Shown here piece by piece: positions 1 through 8,476 of a DNA stretch of 46,596 nucleotides. The translations under genes and the position numbers were made by a program. This stretch comes from Helicobacter sp. 11S02629-2 (GTDB lineage: Bacteria; Campylobacterota; Campylobacteria; Campylobacterales; Helicobacteraceae), in NCBI RefSeq assembly GCF_002272875.1, contig NZ_MLAN01000012.1, forward strand, positions 1 to 46,596. The letters run 5' to 3'. How positions within the stretch are numbered: the first letter of the stretch is position 1; the number at the start of each line of letters is the position of its first letter. The notes under the pieces are model-generated. The model did no database searches. It was not told the DNA's origin and saw only the letters and a program-made list of their open reading frames with translations.

Positions 1-1666
1 CATTTTGCATAGACTGAGTTATCTCTTCTATAGCAGTAGCAGATTGTTCTAAAGAAGAAGCTTGTGCATTAGAGCTAGTTGATAGATTAGTAATTTGTGT
101 ATTTAGCTTTTTAGCTTCTTCATTAAGTAAAGAAGCAAAGCTTAAAGAACTTTTTAACATCTTTCTTATTTCTTCTCCTAAGGCATTAGTTACTCTTTCT
201 ACACTACCTTTATTAGCTATATTACCTTTATCATCTAATACAGAAGTAGAGAAATCTAATCTAAGATAGCTATCAAATACTCTTTCTATTTCATTCATAT
301 TACTTCCTATCTTAGTTTCTAATACATCTAACATATTATTAAGTACATCTTTAAGTTCTAGTAATTGAGGATTAGCAGGGTTTTTAGTTATACGTATACT
401 TAGATTACCTTCTTCTATAGTCTTAGCTACTTCTAGGGCTTGTGATACTGCTGAAGAGTCTTTGGAGAGAGAGTTTCTTGTTTTATCCATAGCTTCATTA
501 ATAACATTAGATATAACTCCTAGTTCATCTTTAGATTTAGAATCTAATTTATTTATATGTATGGCTTTTTCATGGTTTATAACAGCAAAGGCATCTATTA
601 AAGTAGCTTGTATATTTCTTACTCTTTTTATAAAGGCTTTATCTATATAGAAGTAGAAGAATAAGACTATGATGATGATGGCTACTATGGCAGTTATGAC
701 TATGATCCAAATTAGGGTGGTTAGAGGATGTAGTGCAACTGATGTTGGCACTGCAACCAAGACATTCCACAAAGTGCCAAACTTATCAAGCTTAAAGCTG
801 TTATTAACAAGGATGTAGCCTGTGCCATCTGAGCTTATCTTTTCATAAAAGTCATCTCCATTAGCAAAATGGGTTTGGAGGGAATCAAAGCCTTTATAGC
901 CTGAAAATAGCCTTATATCGCCTATACGTTTAGAGCTATCACTAGCTACATTAGACACAACAGCCACGCCATCATATATAAGATACCTACTAGCACTTCT
1001 TATGATATCACCCTCTGGGATATCTGTCATATCGCTTATTATCTTTTGCATAAAGTGCAAATTTAGCAGTTGGGCTACTACACCTATAACTTTCCCATCC
1101 TTAATAATAGGAACTGCTAGCTGAACTATGTTGTACTCTTTGCCATTTATAGTCTTTACAGCAGGCCTACCCATACTTATCTTACCTTCTAGTGCAGACC
1201 TTATAACTGAGCTACTTTCTATCTCATTAAAAGCTTCCTTATTGCTAACAAAAGTAGAATCCCCATCTGCATTACTTATAACCCTTAAAAGAGTGTTGCC
1301 ATCAGGTGCTACATATCTTGGATCATCAGTTTTAGTTTTAGCATAGATTAGAGAGCTTAGTACTGCATCTGAAGCGTTATTTAAAGACTTTACCTCTGGT
1401 GCGACTAAAGATGAAGGAAGCATACCCCAGTGACCTATGACATTACTTGCCTTAGAAGCAGTTACACTCATAGAAGTACTTGACTGCGTTATCTTGCCTT
1501 GAAGCAAGGTACTCATACTTTCTGATGCTAGGCTTAATGTTTGTTTTATAGATCTATTCATAGCGTTGCTAGTGTTTACCGCGGCTATTATGCTTAAGAC
1601 TAACATCACTATAAAAGTAACTATAACGACTACTACTGCGACTTTTAAGCTTATCTGCTTTTTCAT
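1..1666 (-). CDS. Methyl-accepting chemotaxis protein, N-terminal part (cut by window edge)
   Basis: Transmembrane chemoreceptor that senses a periplasmic ligand and controls the CheA kinase. I translated the minus strand from ATG at 1664-1666, preceded by AAGGAGC. The 555 visible codons run open to base 1. A first membrane helix covers about residues 7-30. The periplasmic region of about 280 residues has a Cache-like look (motifs ARYLIYDG-like, GYILVNN, GTLWNVLV). A second helix lies near residues 316-340 (WIIVITAIVAIIII). HAMP-like sequence and the methylation-helix start follow (SNAQASSLEQSATAIEEITQ). The conserved hairpin tip and C-terminus lie outside the window. The gene stands alone after a 515-bp gap. 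The family call is secure; the ligand cannot be told. Confidence 0.93.
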   Translation of the reverse strand, partial: MKKQISLKVAVVVVIVTFIVMLVLSIIAAVNTSNAMNRSIKQTLSLASESMSTLLQGKITQSSTSMSVTASKASNVIGHWGMLPSSLVAPEVKSLNNASDAVLSSLIYAKTKTDDPRYVAPDGNTLLRVISNADGDSTFVSNKEAFNEIESSSVIRSALEGKISMGRPAVKTINGKEYNIVQLAVPIIKDGKVIGVVAQLLNLHFMQKIISDMTDIPEGDIIRSASRYLIYDGVAVVSNVASDSSKRIGDIRLFSGYKGFDSLQTHFANGDDFYEKISSDGTGYILVNNSFKLDKFGTLWNVLVAVPTSVALHPLTTLIWIIVITAIVAIIIIVLFFYFYIDKAFIKRVRNIQATLIDAFAVINHEKAIHINKLDSKSKDELGVISNVINEAMDKTRNSLSKDSSAVSQALEVAKTIEEGNLSIRITKNPANPQLLELKDVLNNMLDVLETKIGSNMNEIERVFDSYLRLDFSTSVLDDKGNIANKGSVERVTNALGEEIRKMLKSSLSFASLLNEEAKKLNTQITNLSTSSNAQASSLEQSATAIEEITQSMQN

Positions 1667-1863
1667 TACTAAAAGCTCCTTTAGGATATATGCCCTTTAT
1701 CTAATCTACATCCACTAGAAAAATCAAACTTGCACAAATGAACATAAACTATATAAAAGTGAGAACAAAGTTTTCTTCCATTATGTCACATTTACGCCAA
1801 AATATATATCAAATCTAATCAAAAGTAACTTGATTTTTAGCCATACATAGTGCAAGTAAAGAT

Positions 1864-1883
1864 ACTCTTAAATATTTAAGAGT
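1864..1883. repeat. Perfect 20-bp palindrome
   Basis: ACTCTTAAAT is followed directly by its reverse complement ATTTAAGAGT, then TTTC. It lies 198 bases upstream of the receptor start and 298 upstream of the PAP2 start. It could be a weak AT-rich hairpin or an operator; nothing in the sequence decides between them. Confidence 0.6.
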
Positions 1884-1993
1884 TTCACCCTAGTGGTGCA
1901 AAATGCGATTTTACCTTTTTAGCTAAGCTAGTAAGTCTAAGTCTATATTTTTTGCATTTAATTTATAACAACCCCTAAAGATAGGAGTTTTTT

Positions 1994-2024
1994 AGAATCT
2001 AGATTCTTTAAAAGTCTAGATTCT
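1994..2024. repeat. Cluster of three AGATTCT/AGAATCT words
   Basis: AGAATCTAGATTCT at 1994-2007 is a perfect palindrome made of two inverted copies of the over-represented 7-mer. A third copy lies at 2018-2024. See the finding on this word. Confidence 0.7.
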
Positions 2025-2181
2025 AAGCTAAATTTTAGATTTATAAAGCTTGTTTTAAGCATTGAAGCAAAGATTAAACTTGATTCTATAAAAACTAAAG
2101 TTGATTAAGCTGTGCTTTTCAAACTATACAAAATTATTTAAGATAAAATTTTTAAAATTTTATATGCAAAATTAGGGCTTC

Positions 2182-2781
2182 ATGAAAAAAATTTTATTGT
2201 TTTTTATGCTTTTTTTCGTTTTTGCTGGAGGCGTAAAAGCAAACGATATCGCAAGGTTTAATGGCTCTGAGTGGTTTAGAGGCTTTGGTGATGTCTTTAC
2301 TTTGCTTCCTTTGTATGCAGGTATAGCAAGTCTTGCTATGCAAGACTATGAGGGCTTTGGGCAAGTCCTAGCTGGAAGCTTAGTCACTCAAGGTGTAGTA
2401 GAGCTTAGTAAAAGGAGTTTTGAACTAAGTGCTAGACTTGGTCACCCTAGGGAGTTAAGCCGTCGTCCTGATGGAGGACACGACTATAAAGGTATGCCTA
2501 GTGGTCACTCAGCTGGGGCTTTTTCAGGTGCTAGTTATATATTTTATAGGTATGGCTGGAAGCCAGGGCTTCCAGCCATACTCCTAGCTACTGCAGTAGC
2601 CGCTTCCCGCGTAGTAGCCCATAGACATACTATAGCCCAAGTAGTAACTGGAGCTGTACTTGCTTGGGGAGTAGGCTATCTTTTTACAACTAGGTATCAT
2701 AGCTTTATAGCAGTGCCTTCTATAGGTGATGATGGATATGGACATACAGTCTATTCTTTAAACTTTTCTAGGAGATTCTAA
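2182..2781 (+). CDS. PAP2-family phosphatase, exported or membrane-bound
   Basis: Predicted phosphatidic-acid-type phosphatase acting on lipid-linked phosphate outside the cytoplasm. The 199-residue protein starts with a signal-like hydrophobic stretch (about residues 3-20, ending VKA). The central motif PSGHSAGAF is clear, and an upstream RRPDGG supplies the RP of motif 1. The usual lysine of motif 1 seems displaced: the nearest candidate is well before RP, as if there were an insertion. Motif 3 reads SRVVAHRHTIAQ, so arginine and histidine are kept but the final aspartate is replaced by glutamine. Start ATG follows TTAGGGCTTC, a modest ribosome site. A perfect 15-bp inverted repeat lies inside the gene at 2550-2581. 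Substrate unknown. Confidence 0.88.
   Translation: MKKILLFFMLFFVFAGGVKANDIARFNGSEWFRGFGDVFTLLPLYAGIASLAMQDYEGFGQVLAGSLVTQGVVELSKRSFELSARLGHPRELSRRPDGGHDYKGMPSGHSAGAFSGASYIFYRYGWKPGLPAILLATAVAASRVVAHRHTIAQVVTGAVLAWGVGYLFTTRYHSFIAVPSIGDDGYGHTVYSLNFSRRF
2550..2581. repeat. Perfect 15-bp inverted repeat inside the PAP2 gene
   Basis: GTATGGCTGGAAGCC at 2550-2564 and its exact reverse complement GGCTTCCAGCCATAC at 2567-2581 are separated by two bases. The arms are GC-rich compared with the surroundings. In translation they encode YGWKPGLPAI, so the repeat is held within coding sequence. Confidence 0.9.
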
Positions 2782-2815
2782 GCACAAAAACTAAAACAAC
2801 TTTGACAGCAAACAT

Positions 2816-2848
2816 AAAAAATAGCTAAAATGTAGAGAACTATTTTTT
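2816..2848 (+). terminator. Possible terminator hairpin after the PAP2 gene
   Basis: AAAAAATAG at 2816-2824 pairs perfectly with CTATTTTTT at 2840-2848 across a 15-base loop. The 3' arm ends in a T-run, as in intrinsic terminators, but the stem is AT-rich and weak. It lies 35 bases after the PAP2 stop and about 60 before the ksgA start. Confidence 0.4.
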
Positions 2849-2907
2849 AACAGCCTTGGTGTTGCATAAAAAGTAATTGAAGTTAAAGATTACTAAAGGA
2901 TAGGTTT

Positions 2908-3711
2908 TTGTCTTTTTCTCATAAAAAGCACCTAGGGCAGAACTTTTTAAAAGATACTCTTATAAAAGATAGAATCTTCTTATCAATTCCCTCTTTTGCA
3001 AAAGACTTGCAAATCGTTGAGATAGGGACTGGATTGGGCGATTTGACCCAAAGACTTTTAGACTTTGGAAAAGTTGTAACCTATGAGATAGACAAGGACT
3101 TAGAAGCACCTTTAAGATCTAAGTTTGATAGCGCTTTGAAGGATGGATCTTTAGAGATAAGATTTAAAAACATCATGGATTCTAAAGATACTAACATCTT
3201 TGAAGGAGACTACTTTTTAGTAGCTAACCTCCCTTACTATGTAGCGACTGCCTTTATATTAAAGGCTTTAAAAGATAAGAACTGCAAGGGCTTTTTGGTG
3301 ATGATACAAAAAGAAGTAGCACTAAAATTTTGCGCACTAAGTGGCCAAAAAGAGTTTTGTGCACTAAGTGTTTTAAGTCAAAGCCTTGGAGAGATAAAAT
3401 ATCTTTTTGATGTAGAGGCAAGCTGCTTTGAGCCTGTGCCAAAAGTAGATTCTGCTGTGATTTACTTTGTCAAGACTAAAAGCTTTATAAGTGACTTAGA
3501 ATCTTTGCTAAGACAGGCTTTTAAGTCTCCAAGAAAGATGCTTTTTAAAAATCTAGAGATAGATAAAAAAGAGTTAGAAGAAGTGTTTATCAAACTTAAT
3601 CTAAGCCTGCAGATAAGGCCACATCAAGTATCAACTGATACATATATAGATTTATTAAATCAACTACAAAAGGTAGGAAAATGGAAAACAACAACGAAAG
3701 AAGTGACCTAA
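2908..3711 (+). CDS. ksgA: 16S rRNA dimethyladenosine transferase KsgA
   Basis: Dimethylates two adjacent adenines near the 3' end of 16S rRNA using S-adenosylmethionine, a late step in small-subunit assembly. The 267-residue protein shows HLGQNFL at the N-terminus, the SAM-binding loop EIGTGLGDLT at residues 38-47 and the catalytic NLPYY at 107-111. The start is TTG at 2908: AAAGGA ends seven bases upstream, and no better in-frame start fits the family's N-terminus. The last 31 bases overlap rnj in another frame, so the two are probably translationally coupled. The order ksgA-rnj-kdsD is the one I recall from H. pylori. Confidence 0.97.
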   Translation: MSFSHKKHLGQNFLKDTLIKDRIFLSIPSFAKDLQIVEIGTGLGDLTQRLLDFGKVVTYEIDKDLEAPLRSKFDSALKDGSLEIRFKNIMDSKDTNIFEGDYFLVANLPYYVATAFILKALKDKNCKGFLVMIQKEVALKFCALSGQKEFCALSVLSQSLGEIKYLFDVEASCFEPVPKVDSAVIYFVKTKSFISDLESLLRQAFKSPRKMLFKNLEIDKKELEEVFIKLNLSLQIRPHQVSTDTYIDLLNQLQKVGKWKTTTKEVT

Positions 3712-6092
3712 ATGAAGGTCAAAAAAAGCATACAGAAGTAAGGACTGAAAGAAGCACGCACCATACAAGAGATGGCGCAAGCACTAAAGAAAACCCAAAA
3801 GATGGCAAAGAAAACGTAAGAGAGAGAAAAAAGTTTTTTAAGCCTAAGTTTAAAGAGTTAAAAGAAGCTAACAGTGAAGAAGCTGAAGGCACAAACAGCC
3901 AACAAAAAAGATGGAAAAATAGACAAGATACCAAAGCCCCTAGAGAAGAAAGAGGTCATAAAGAAGGACACGAAGAAAGGGCTAAGTCACCAAGGGAATC
4001 TAAAAGTGCCGAAGGGAAAGACTTTAATAAGTTCAACCAAAAAGGAAACTTTGGCTTTAAAAAAGACCTCAAAAAAGGCGTAGAAACTAATACTAGAGCA
4101 CAAAAAAGTAGCCTTAACCCCCACTATAAATTAAATCTTGGCACAAAAGCAAGTGTGCGTATAACTCCACTTGGCGGACTAGGTGAGATAGGTGGCAACA
4201 TGACAGTGTTTGAAACTGAAAACTCAGCCATAGTCATAGATGTCGGTATGAGCTTTCCTGATGAAAACATGCCCGGTGTTAATATTTTAGTGCCTGATTT
4301 TAGTTATCTTCAAACTATAAAGCACAAGATTAAAGGTGTCATCATCACCCATGCCCACGAAGACCACATAGGAGCAGTGCCTTATCTTTATAAGATCATG
4401 CAGTTTCCACTTTATGGAACTCCTTTAGCACTAGGACTTATAAGTAATAAGTTTGATGAGCACGGCCTTAAAAAGTGCCGTGACCTCTGCCACGTTGTTG
4501 AGAAAAGAAAGCCCGTGCAAATTGGCGATTTTGAAGTTGAGTGGATTCACATAACTCATAGCATCATAGATGCAAGTGCTTTAGCTATCACAACTGAGGC
4601 TGGAACTATACTTCATACAGGGGATTTTAAGATAGACCACACACCTATTGATAACCTCCCTACAGACCTTCACCGCCTAGCATATTATGGTGAAAGGGGC
4701 GTTATGCTTATGCTTAGTGATTCTACTAACTCCCATAAGCCCGGCGTTACTCCTAGTGAAGCAAGCATAGGTCCAGCTTTTGACCACCTCTTCCAAAGTG
4801 CTAAAGGAAGAGTTATCATGAGTACTTTTTCTTCTAATATACATAGGGTCTATCAAGCAATCTTACATGGAATCAAGTATGGAAGAAAAGTAGCAGTCAT
4901 AGGCATGAGTATGGAAAAAAACCTAGATCTTGCAAGAGAGTTAGGCTACATAGACTTGCCTAATGACATCTTTATAGACGCACACAAGGTAAACACTCTC
5001 CCTGATAATGAAGTCTTAATAGTCACTACTGGATCACAAGGAGAGCCTATGAGTGCACTTTATAGGATGGCCACTAATGACCATAGACATATAAACATAA
5101 AACCAGAAGACTTAATCATCCTTTCAGCCAAAGCCATCCCGGGTAATGAAGGCTCAGTCTCTAGCATACTAAACCTTTTAATGAAAGCAGGTGCAAGGGT
5201 AGCCTACCAAGACTTTAGTGAAATCCACGTTAGCGGACACGCTGCCCAAGAAGAACAAAAGCTTATGCTTAGACTTGTAAAGCCTAAGTTTTTCTTGCCA
5301 GTACACGGTGAGTTTAACCATATAGCCCGCCATAAACAGACTGCTATATCTTGTGGAGTTTTAGAAAAAAATATCATCTTAATGGAAGATGGCGACCAGA
5401 TAGAAGTTAATCCAAACTATATGAGAACAGTAAAACACGTAAAAACTGGCAAAGGCTTTATAGATAACAATACTAATAAATACATAGATGCAGAAGTAGT
5501 CACTGAAAGAAACGCACTTTCAAAAGATGGAATCTTTGTACTAACTTTAAGGTTTGATAATATAAGTAAAGAAGTCCTAAGTCATAAGATAAATGTTTTT
5601 GGAATCTTAAATCAAAAAGAAGAAGAAGCCTTTGCAGTAGAGTGTTTTGAAGCTTTACTTGCACATATAGAGGTAGCAAAGCCTTTTGTATTTAAAGATT
5701 CTAAGGCCTTTGAAGCTGACCTTTTTAGCTTTTTTAGAAAACTCCTTTTCAAGAAGTTTAAAAAATACCCTGCCATATTGATAAATGCTTTTTTTACTAA
5801 CGAAGTTCAGCAAACTCCAAAAGAGCAAGTTAGAGAGCATAGAAAGGCTCATAAAAGTGAGGCTATAGAATCTAAAGAAGATGAAAATCTTGAAGTAGAG
5901 AAAAAAGAAAGAGCTGAAAAACCAGCCCAAAAACACGAAAGATTTGAAAGAAGTGAGAGAGTTCACAGAAGTGAGCGAAGTGAAAAGCCTGAAAGAAGTG
6001 AAAGAAGTGAAAGGCAAGCTGATAAGGGTGAAAGGAGTGAGAGACGATTCCACACACATGAAGAGCTGCTAGATGTTTTTAATAAAGACTAA
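3681..6092 (+). CDS. rnj: Ribonuclease J
   Basis: Metallo-beta-lactamase/beta-CASP ribonuclease with endonuclease and 5'-3' exonuclease activity, the main mRNA-decay enzyme of Helicobacter, where it partners the helicase RhpA. The zinc motif HAHEDHIGAVP lies near residues 223-233, with further metal and CASP residues in HTGDFKIDHTP, SDSTNSHKPG, TTGSQGEPMSAL and HVSGHA. At 803 residues it is much longer than typical RNase J (about 550-690). The first 150 residues are Lys/Glu/Arg-rich and probably disordered. The last 90 are repetitive, with many SER and ERSE units. Start ATG lies inside ksgA after AGGTAGG. Five bases separate its stop from kdsD. Confidence 0.96.
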   Translation: MENNNERSDLNEGQKKHTEVRTERSTHHTRDGASTKENPKDGKENVRERKKFFKPKFKELKEANSEEAEGTNSQQKRWKNRQDTKAPREERGHKEGHEERAKSPRESKSAEGKDFNKFNQKGNFGFKKDLKKGVETNTRAQKSSLNPHYKLNLGTKASVRITPLGGLGEIGGNMTVFETENSAIVIDVGMSFPDENMPGVNILVPDFSYLQTIKHKIKGVIITHAHEDHIGAVPYLYKIMQFPLYGTPLALGLISNKFDEHGLKKCRDLCHVVEKRKPVQIGDFEVEWIHITHSIIDASALAITTEAGTILHTGDFKIDHTPIDNLPTDLHRLAYYGERGVMLMLSDSTNSHKPGVTPSEASIGPAFDHLFQSAKGRVIMSTFSSNIHRVYQAILHGIKYGRKVAVIGMSMEKNLDLARELGYIDLPNDIFIDAHKVNTLPDNEVLIVTTGSQGEPMSALYRMATNDHRHINIKPEDLIILSAKAIPGNEGSVSSILNLLMKAGARVAYQDFSEIHVSGHAAQEEQKLMLRLVKPKFFLPVHGEFNHIARHKQTAISCGVLEKNIILMEDGDQIEVNPNYMRTVKHVKTGKGFIDNNTNKYIDAEVVTERNALSKDGIFVLTLRFDNISKEVLSHKINVFGILNQKEEEAFAVECFEALLAHIEVAKPFVFKDSKAFEADLFSFFRKLLFKKFKKYPAILINAFFTNEVQQTPKEQVREHRKAHKSEAIESKEDENLEVEKKERAEKPAQKHERFERSERVHRSERSEKPERSERSERQADKGERSERRFHTHEELLDVFNKD
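5935..6042 (+). repeat. Low-complexity repeats encoding the RNase J C-terminal tail
   Basis: Degenerate repeats of GAAAGAAGTGA (Glu-Arg-Ser-Glu) encode a strongly charged Ser/Glu/Arg tail at the end of RNase J. Short tandem units such as AGAAGTGAA occur in succession near 5993-6012, which makes this stretch prone to length change by slippage. Confidence 0.75.
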
Positions 6093-6097
6093 AAGCC

Positions 6098-7075
6098 ATG
6101 CAAGCAAACATAGATAAAGACTTTTTAAGCCTTATAAATAAAGAAGCAGCCAGCCTTTTAGACTATGTCAAGCATGCTGACTTAAAAGACCTTAGTGCTA
6201 TAGTGACACTACTTTTAAACACAGAAGGCAAGGTTGTCTTTTGTGGTGTAGGCAAGTCTGCACTTATAGCCAAAAAAGCCTCTGCTACTATGTCAAGCAC
6301 TGGGACACCAAGTGTATTTATGCACGCTACTGAAGGCATGCATGGTGACCTTGGCATGTTAAGTCCAAAAGATAGCCTTATAGCCATAAGTTATAGTGGT
6401 GCAAGCAAGGAGCTACTTGAAGTCTTGCCACATGTAAGAAGACTAGGAGTAAAGATAGTTGCTATAACTAAAGATAGAGATTCTAAGATGATATATGACT
6501 ATATCTTGCCACTTGGCAACTTAGAAGAAGCCTGCCCTCTAGGCATAGCCCCTACTACTTCTACAACCCTAACCCTTGCTATAACTGATGCTTTAAATGC
6601 CTCTCTTATGATACAAAAAGACTTTAGGGCAAAAGATTTTGCTTCATTTCACCCCGGTGGTAGCCTTGGACTTGCCCTCTTTGTCAAAGTAAAAGACTTG
6701 ATGCAAACAACTAGCCTTCCAATCATCACTGAAGATACTAGCCTAAAAGATGCCGTACTTGTCATGAGTGAGTGCAAGCTTGGCTCTTGCCTTATAGTGG
6801 ATTCTAAGGGGGGTTTAAAAGCAGTTTTAAGCGATGGCGACTTAAGGCGTGCTATGACTAGAGAAGACTTTAATCTAAATAGTCCAGCACTACTTTTTGC
6901 TAATGTCAATCCAAAAACTATAGATGATAAAAACATGCTAGCAATTGATGCCTTAAAAATATTAGAGTTTAATAAGATCCAACTTTTAGTAGTGATAGAC
7001 AAAGATTCTAAAGTAGATGGAATCTTGCATATACACACTTTAGTAAGTGCTGGGTTTATGCCTAAAAGAAAGTAG
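6098..7075 (+). CDS. kdsD: Arabinose-5-phosphate isomerase (KdsD/KpsF family)
   Basis: Converts ribulose 5-phosphate to arabinose 5-phosphate, the first step to Kdo for lipopolysaccharide. The 325-residue protein has the family layout. A SIS sugar-isomerase domain fills about residues 35-170, with GVGKSALIAKK, MSSTGTPSVFMH and ISYSGASKELLEVLP. Two CBS domains follow from about residue 205 (MQTTSLPIITEDTSLKDAVLVM; SDGDLRRAM). The conserved SFHPGGSLG joins them. It starts five bases after the rnj stop, so it likely shares its transcript. Confidence 0.95.
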   Translation: MQANIDKDFLSLINKEAASLLDYVKHADLKDLSAIVTLLLNTEGKVVFCGVGKSALIAKKASATMSSTGTPSVFMHATEGMHGDLGMLSPKDSLIAISYSGASKELLEVLPHVRRLGVKIVAITKDRDSKMIYDYILPLGNLEEACPLGIAPTTSTTLTLAITDALNASLMIQKDFRAKDFASFHPGGSLGLALFVKVKDLMQTTSLPIITEDTSLKDAVLVMSECKLGSCLIVDSKGGLKAVLSDGDLRRAMTREDFNLNSPALLFANVNPKTIDDKNMLAIDALKILEFNKIQLLVVIDKDSKVDGILHIHTLVSAGFMPKRK

Positions 7076-7129
7076 GAATCTTCTTTTTTGCAAATGTAGC
7101 TAGTATAAGATTAGCATAAGGACTATCAC

Positions 7130-7145
7130 AGCTTACAAGTAAGCT
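7130..7145. repeat. Perfect hairpin-forming inverted repeat
   Basis: AGCTTAC at 7130-7136 and GTAAGCT at 7139-7145 are separated by AA. It lies about 55 bases after the kdsD stop. No T-run follows on either strand, so a terminator role is uncertain. Confidence 0.55.
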
Positions 7146-7330
7146 TCATGGTGGTATATATATACTAAAAAACCACCCTATCTTCTATTACACTAGGAGT
7201 ACGCACTACACTAAAAGTATGCAATAACAGCGTGGTAAACCACTTCTTTTAGTTGCCGCGTTCTGCGTGCTTTCTTAGCAAACAATTTAAGCATATATCT
7301 CTTACTAAGTGATATTGCATTATGCTAGAA

Positions 7331-7348
7331 GTAGACCATAAAGTCTAC
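7331..7348 (-). terminator. Candidate terminator of the exported-protein gene
   Basis: GTAGAC and GTCTAC pair perfectly across a six-base loop. Read on the minus strand the hairpin lies 44 bases after the stop of the 7392-8462 gene and is followed by TTCT. It is a modest intrinsic terminator at best. Confidence 0.4.
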
Positions 7349-7391
7349 AACGTGGTAATAAAATATTTATAAGGAAAATCTTAATATTTGG

Positions 7392-8462
7392 CTAAAAACT
7401 AGTTATCTTGAAGTCATACTGACTTGCAAAGATTTTCAAGCCTTTGTTTAAGTCTTCATTTGTAAGCTCATTAGCAGGTTTTTGTACCATGTCAACACTT
7501 ACGTTATGCATAGAAGGTTTTTCTACTATCTTTATCTCGATATTTTTCTTATTAGATCTTAGGGCTAAAAAGAACTGATTAGCTAAGTCATTCATAAAAG
7601 CTATGGCATTAGGGTCAGTTACTAATTGCGGAATCATCATCATACTTATAGTCTGCAAACCAGCTACAGCTGAGTTAAAGTCCACTTTTTGACCGCTGTT
7701 GTTCCCACTGTTCATAAACTCTAAAATAGTAGTTTTAATAATGCCCATATCAAGTATAAGATCTACTTTATCTATCCTAGAATCACTTGGCATCTTTAGT
7801 GCTTCAGACTTTGCTTTATCAAACACCTTAGCGTGCTTATAAGCTTCATCATGTTTATATCCGCTAACTTCCATTTTATAGGTGGCATTAGGTGCACTAA
7901 AGTTACAGTTTGAGTTTGCTTTATATTCAAGATTTTCGATTTTATTTACATTTTTGCACTCTAACTTATTGGGTATCAAAGGTTTTAGACTATCTCTTAA
8001 AGAAGCATAAAAGTCAGACCTTTTATCTAGCGTAAGATGCAAGTTAGAATCTATTTGTGTTTTATTAATATTTTCTTCAGCCTTAAAGTCCTGTATAAAG
8101 TTTTTCTTTTTTACATCATCGCCTATATTGCAAGTTGCCTTATTGCCTTTTAGTTCGCACTTTAAGTCACTCTGCTTTAAGCCAACACTTGCAAGAAAGA
8201 TGCTTAACTCGTGATTTAAACTAGGTGCTATATAAGGCGGCATAGAGTTTACAAAAGAACCCATAGTGTCTGCTAAAGCCTTAAGCTCTTTTATAGCTGA
8301 AGCTTGTGCACTATCTTGCGTCACTGCCCCTGTGTTCATATTGCTTGTATTCATATCCATAGAGTTAGTAGGATTCATGCCCATAGGACTTGTGCCATCC
8401 ACACCTGCAAAAAGTACACTACTAAGACTAAGTGAGAGTAGTATCGCTTTAAAAAACTTCAT
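7392..8462 (-). CDS. Exported protein of unknown function
   Basis: I do not recognise this 356-residue protein. It has a clear signal peptide (MKFFKAILLSLSLSSVLFAG), then a Met/Asn/Thr-rich stretch with many MN and SM pairs at about residues 24-50. The rest is a mixed alpha/beta domain with cysteines in KCELKGNKATCNIG and ECKNVNKIENLEYKANSNC, which may form periplasmic disulfides. No membrane helix follows the signal, so it is probably periplasmic or surface-attached. It starts 14 bases after the stop of the response regulator and is likely co-transcribed with it. It could be an output or accessory of that regulator; this is inference from position only. Confidence 0.8.
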   Translation of the reverse strand: MKFFKAILLSLSLSSVLFAGVDGTSPMGMNPTNSMDMNTSNMNTGAVTQDSAQASAIKELKALADTMGSFVNSMPPYIAPSLNHELSIFLASVGLKQSDLKCELKGNKATCNIGDDVKKKNFIQDFKAEENINKTQIDSNLHLTLDKRSDFYASLRDSLKPLIPNKLECKNVNKIENLEYKANSNCNFSAPNATYKMEVSGYKHDEAYKHAKVFDKAKSEALKMPSDSRIDKVDLILDMGIIKTTILEFMNSGNNSGQKVDFNSAVAGLQTISMMMIPQLVTDPNAIAFMNDLANQFFLALRSNKKNIEIKIVEKPSMHNVSVDMVQKPANELTNEDLNKGLKIFASQYDFKITSF

Positions 8463-8476
8463 TTATATAACCTTTA

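Larger units (their letters stand above)
1667..2181. other. Intergenic region between divergent receptor and PAP2 genes
   Basis: I find no convincing gene in these 515 bases. It holds the upstream regions of two divergent genes, a perfect 20-bp palindrome at 1864-1883, and a cluster of three AGATTCT/AGAATCT words at 1994-2024, two of which form a perfect 14-bp palindrome. A region from about 2140 to 2165 is almost pure A/T and precedes the PAP2 start. Confidence 0.6.
7076..7391. other. Intergenic region rich in inverted repeats
   Basis: No protein gene is seen between the convergent kdsD and the exported-protein gene. The region holds perfect short hairpins at 7130-7145 and 7331-7348, a GGTGGT/ACCACC pair at 7150-7177, a longer possible pairing of ACTAAAAG near 7210 with CTTTTAGT near 7246 enclosing GTGGTAAACCAC at 7232-7243, and CGTGGTAA occurring twice (7231 and 7351). 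Some of this may be terminators for the two converging genes; the whole could also be a structured RNA. Confidence 0.5.

Noticed and set aside
5655-6059. Minus-strand open frames opposite the 3' part of rnj
   Set aside because: They arise from the repetitive Glu/Lys/Ser codons of RNase J on the other strand and have no ribosome site or family likeness.
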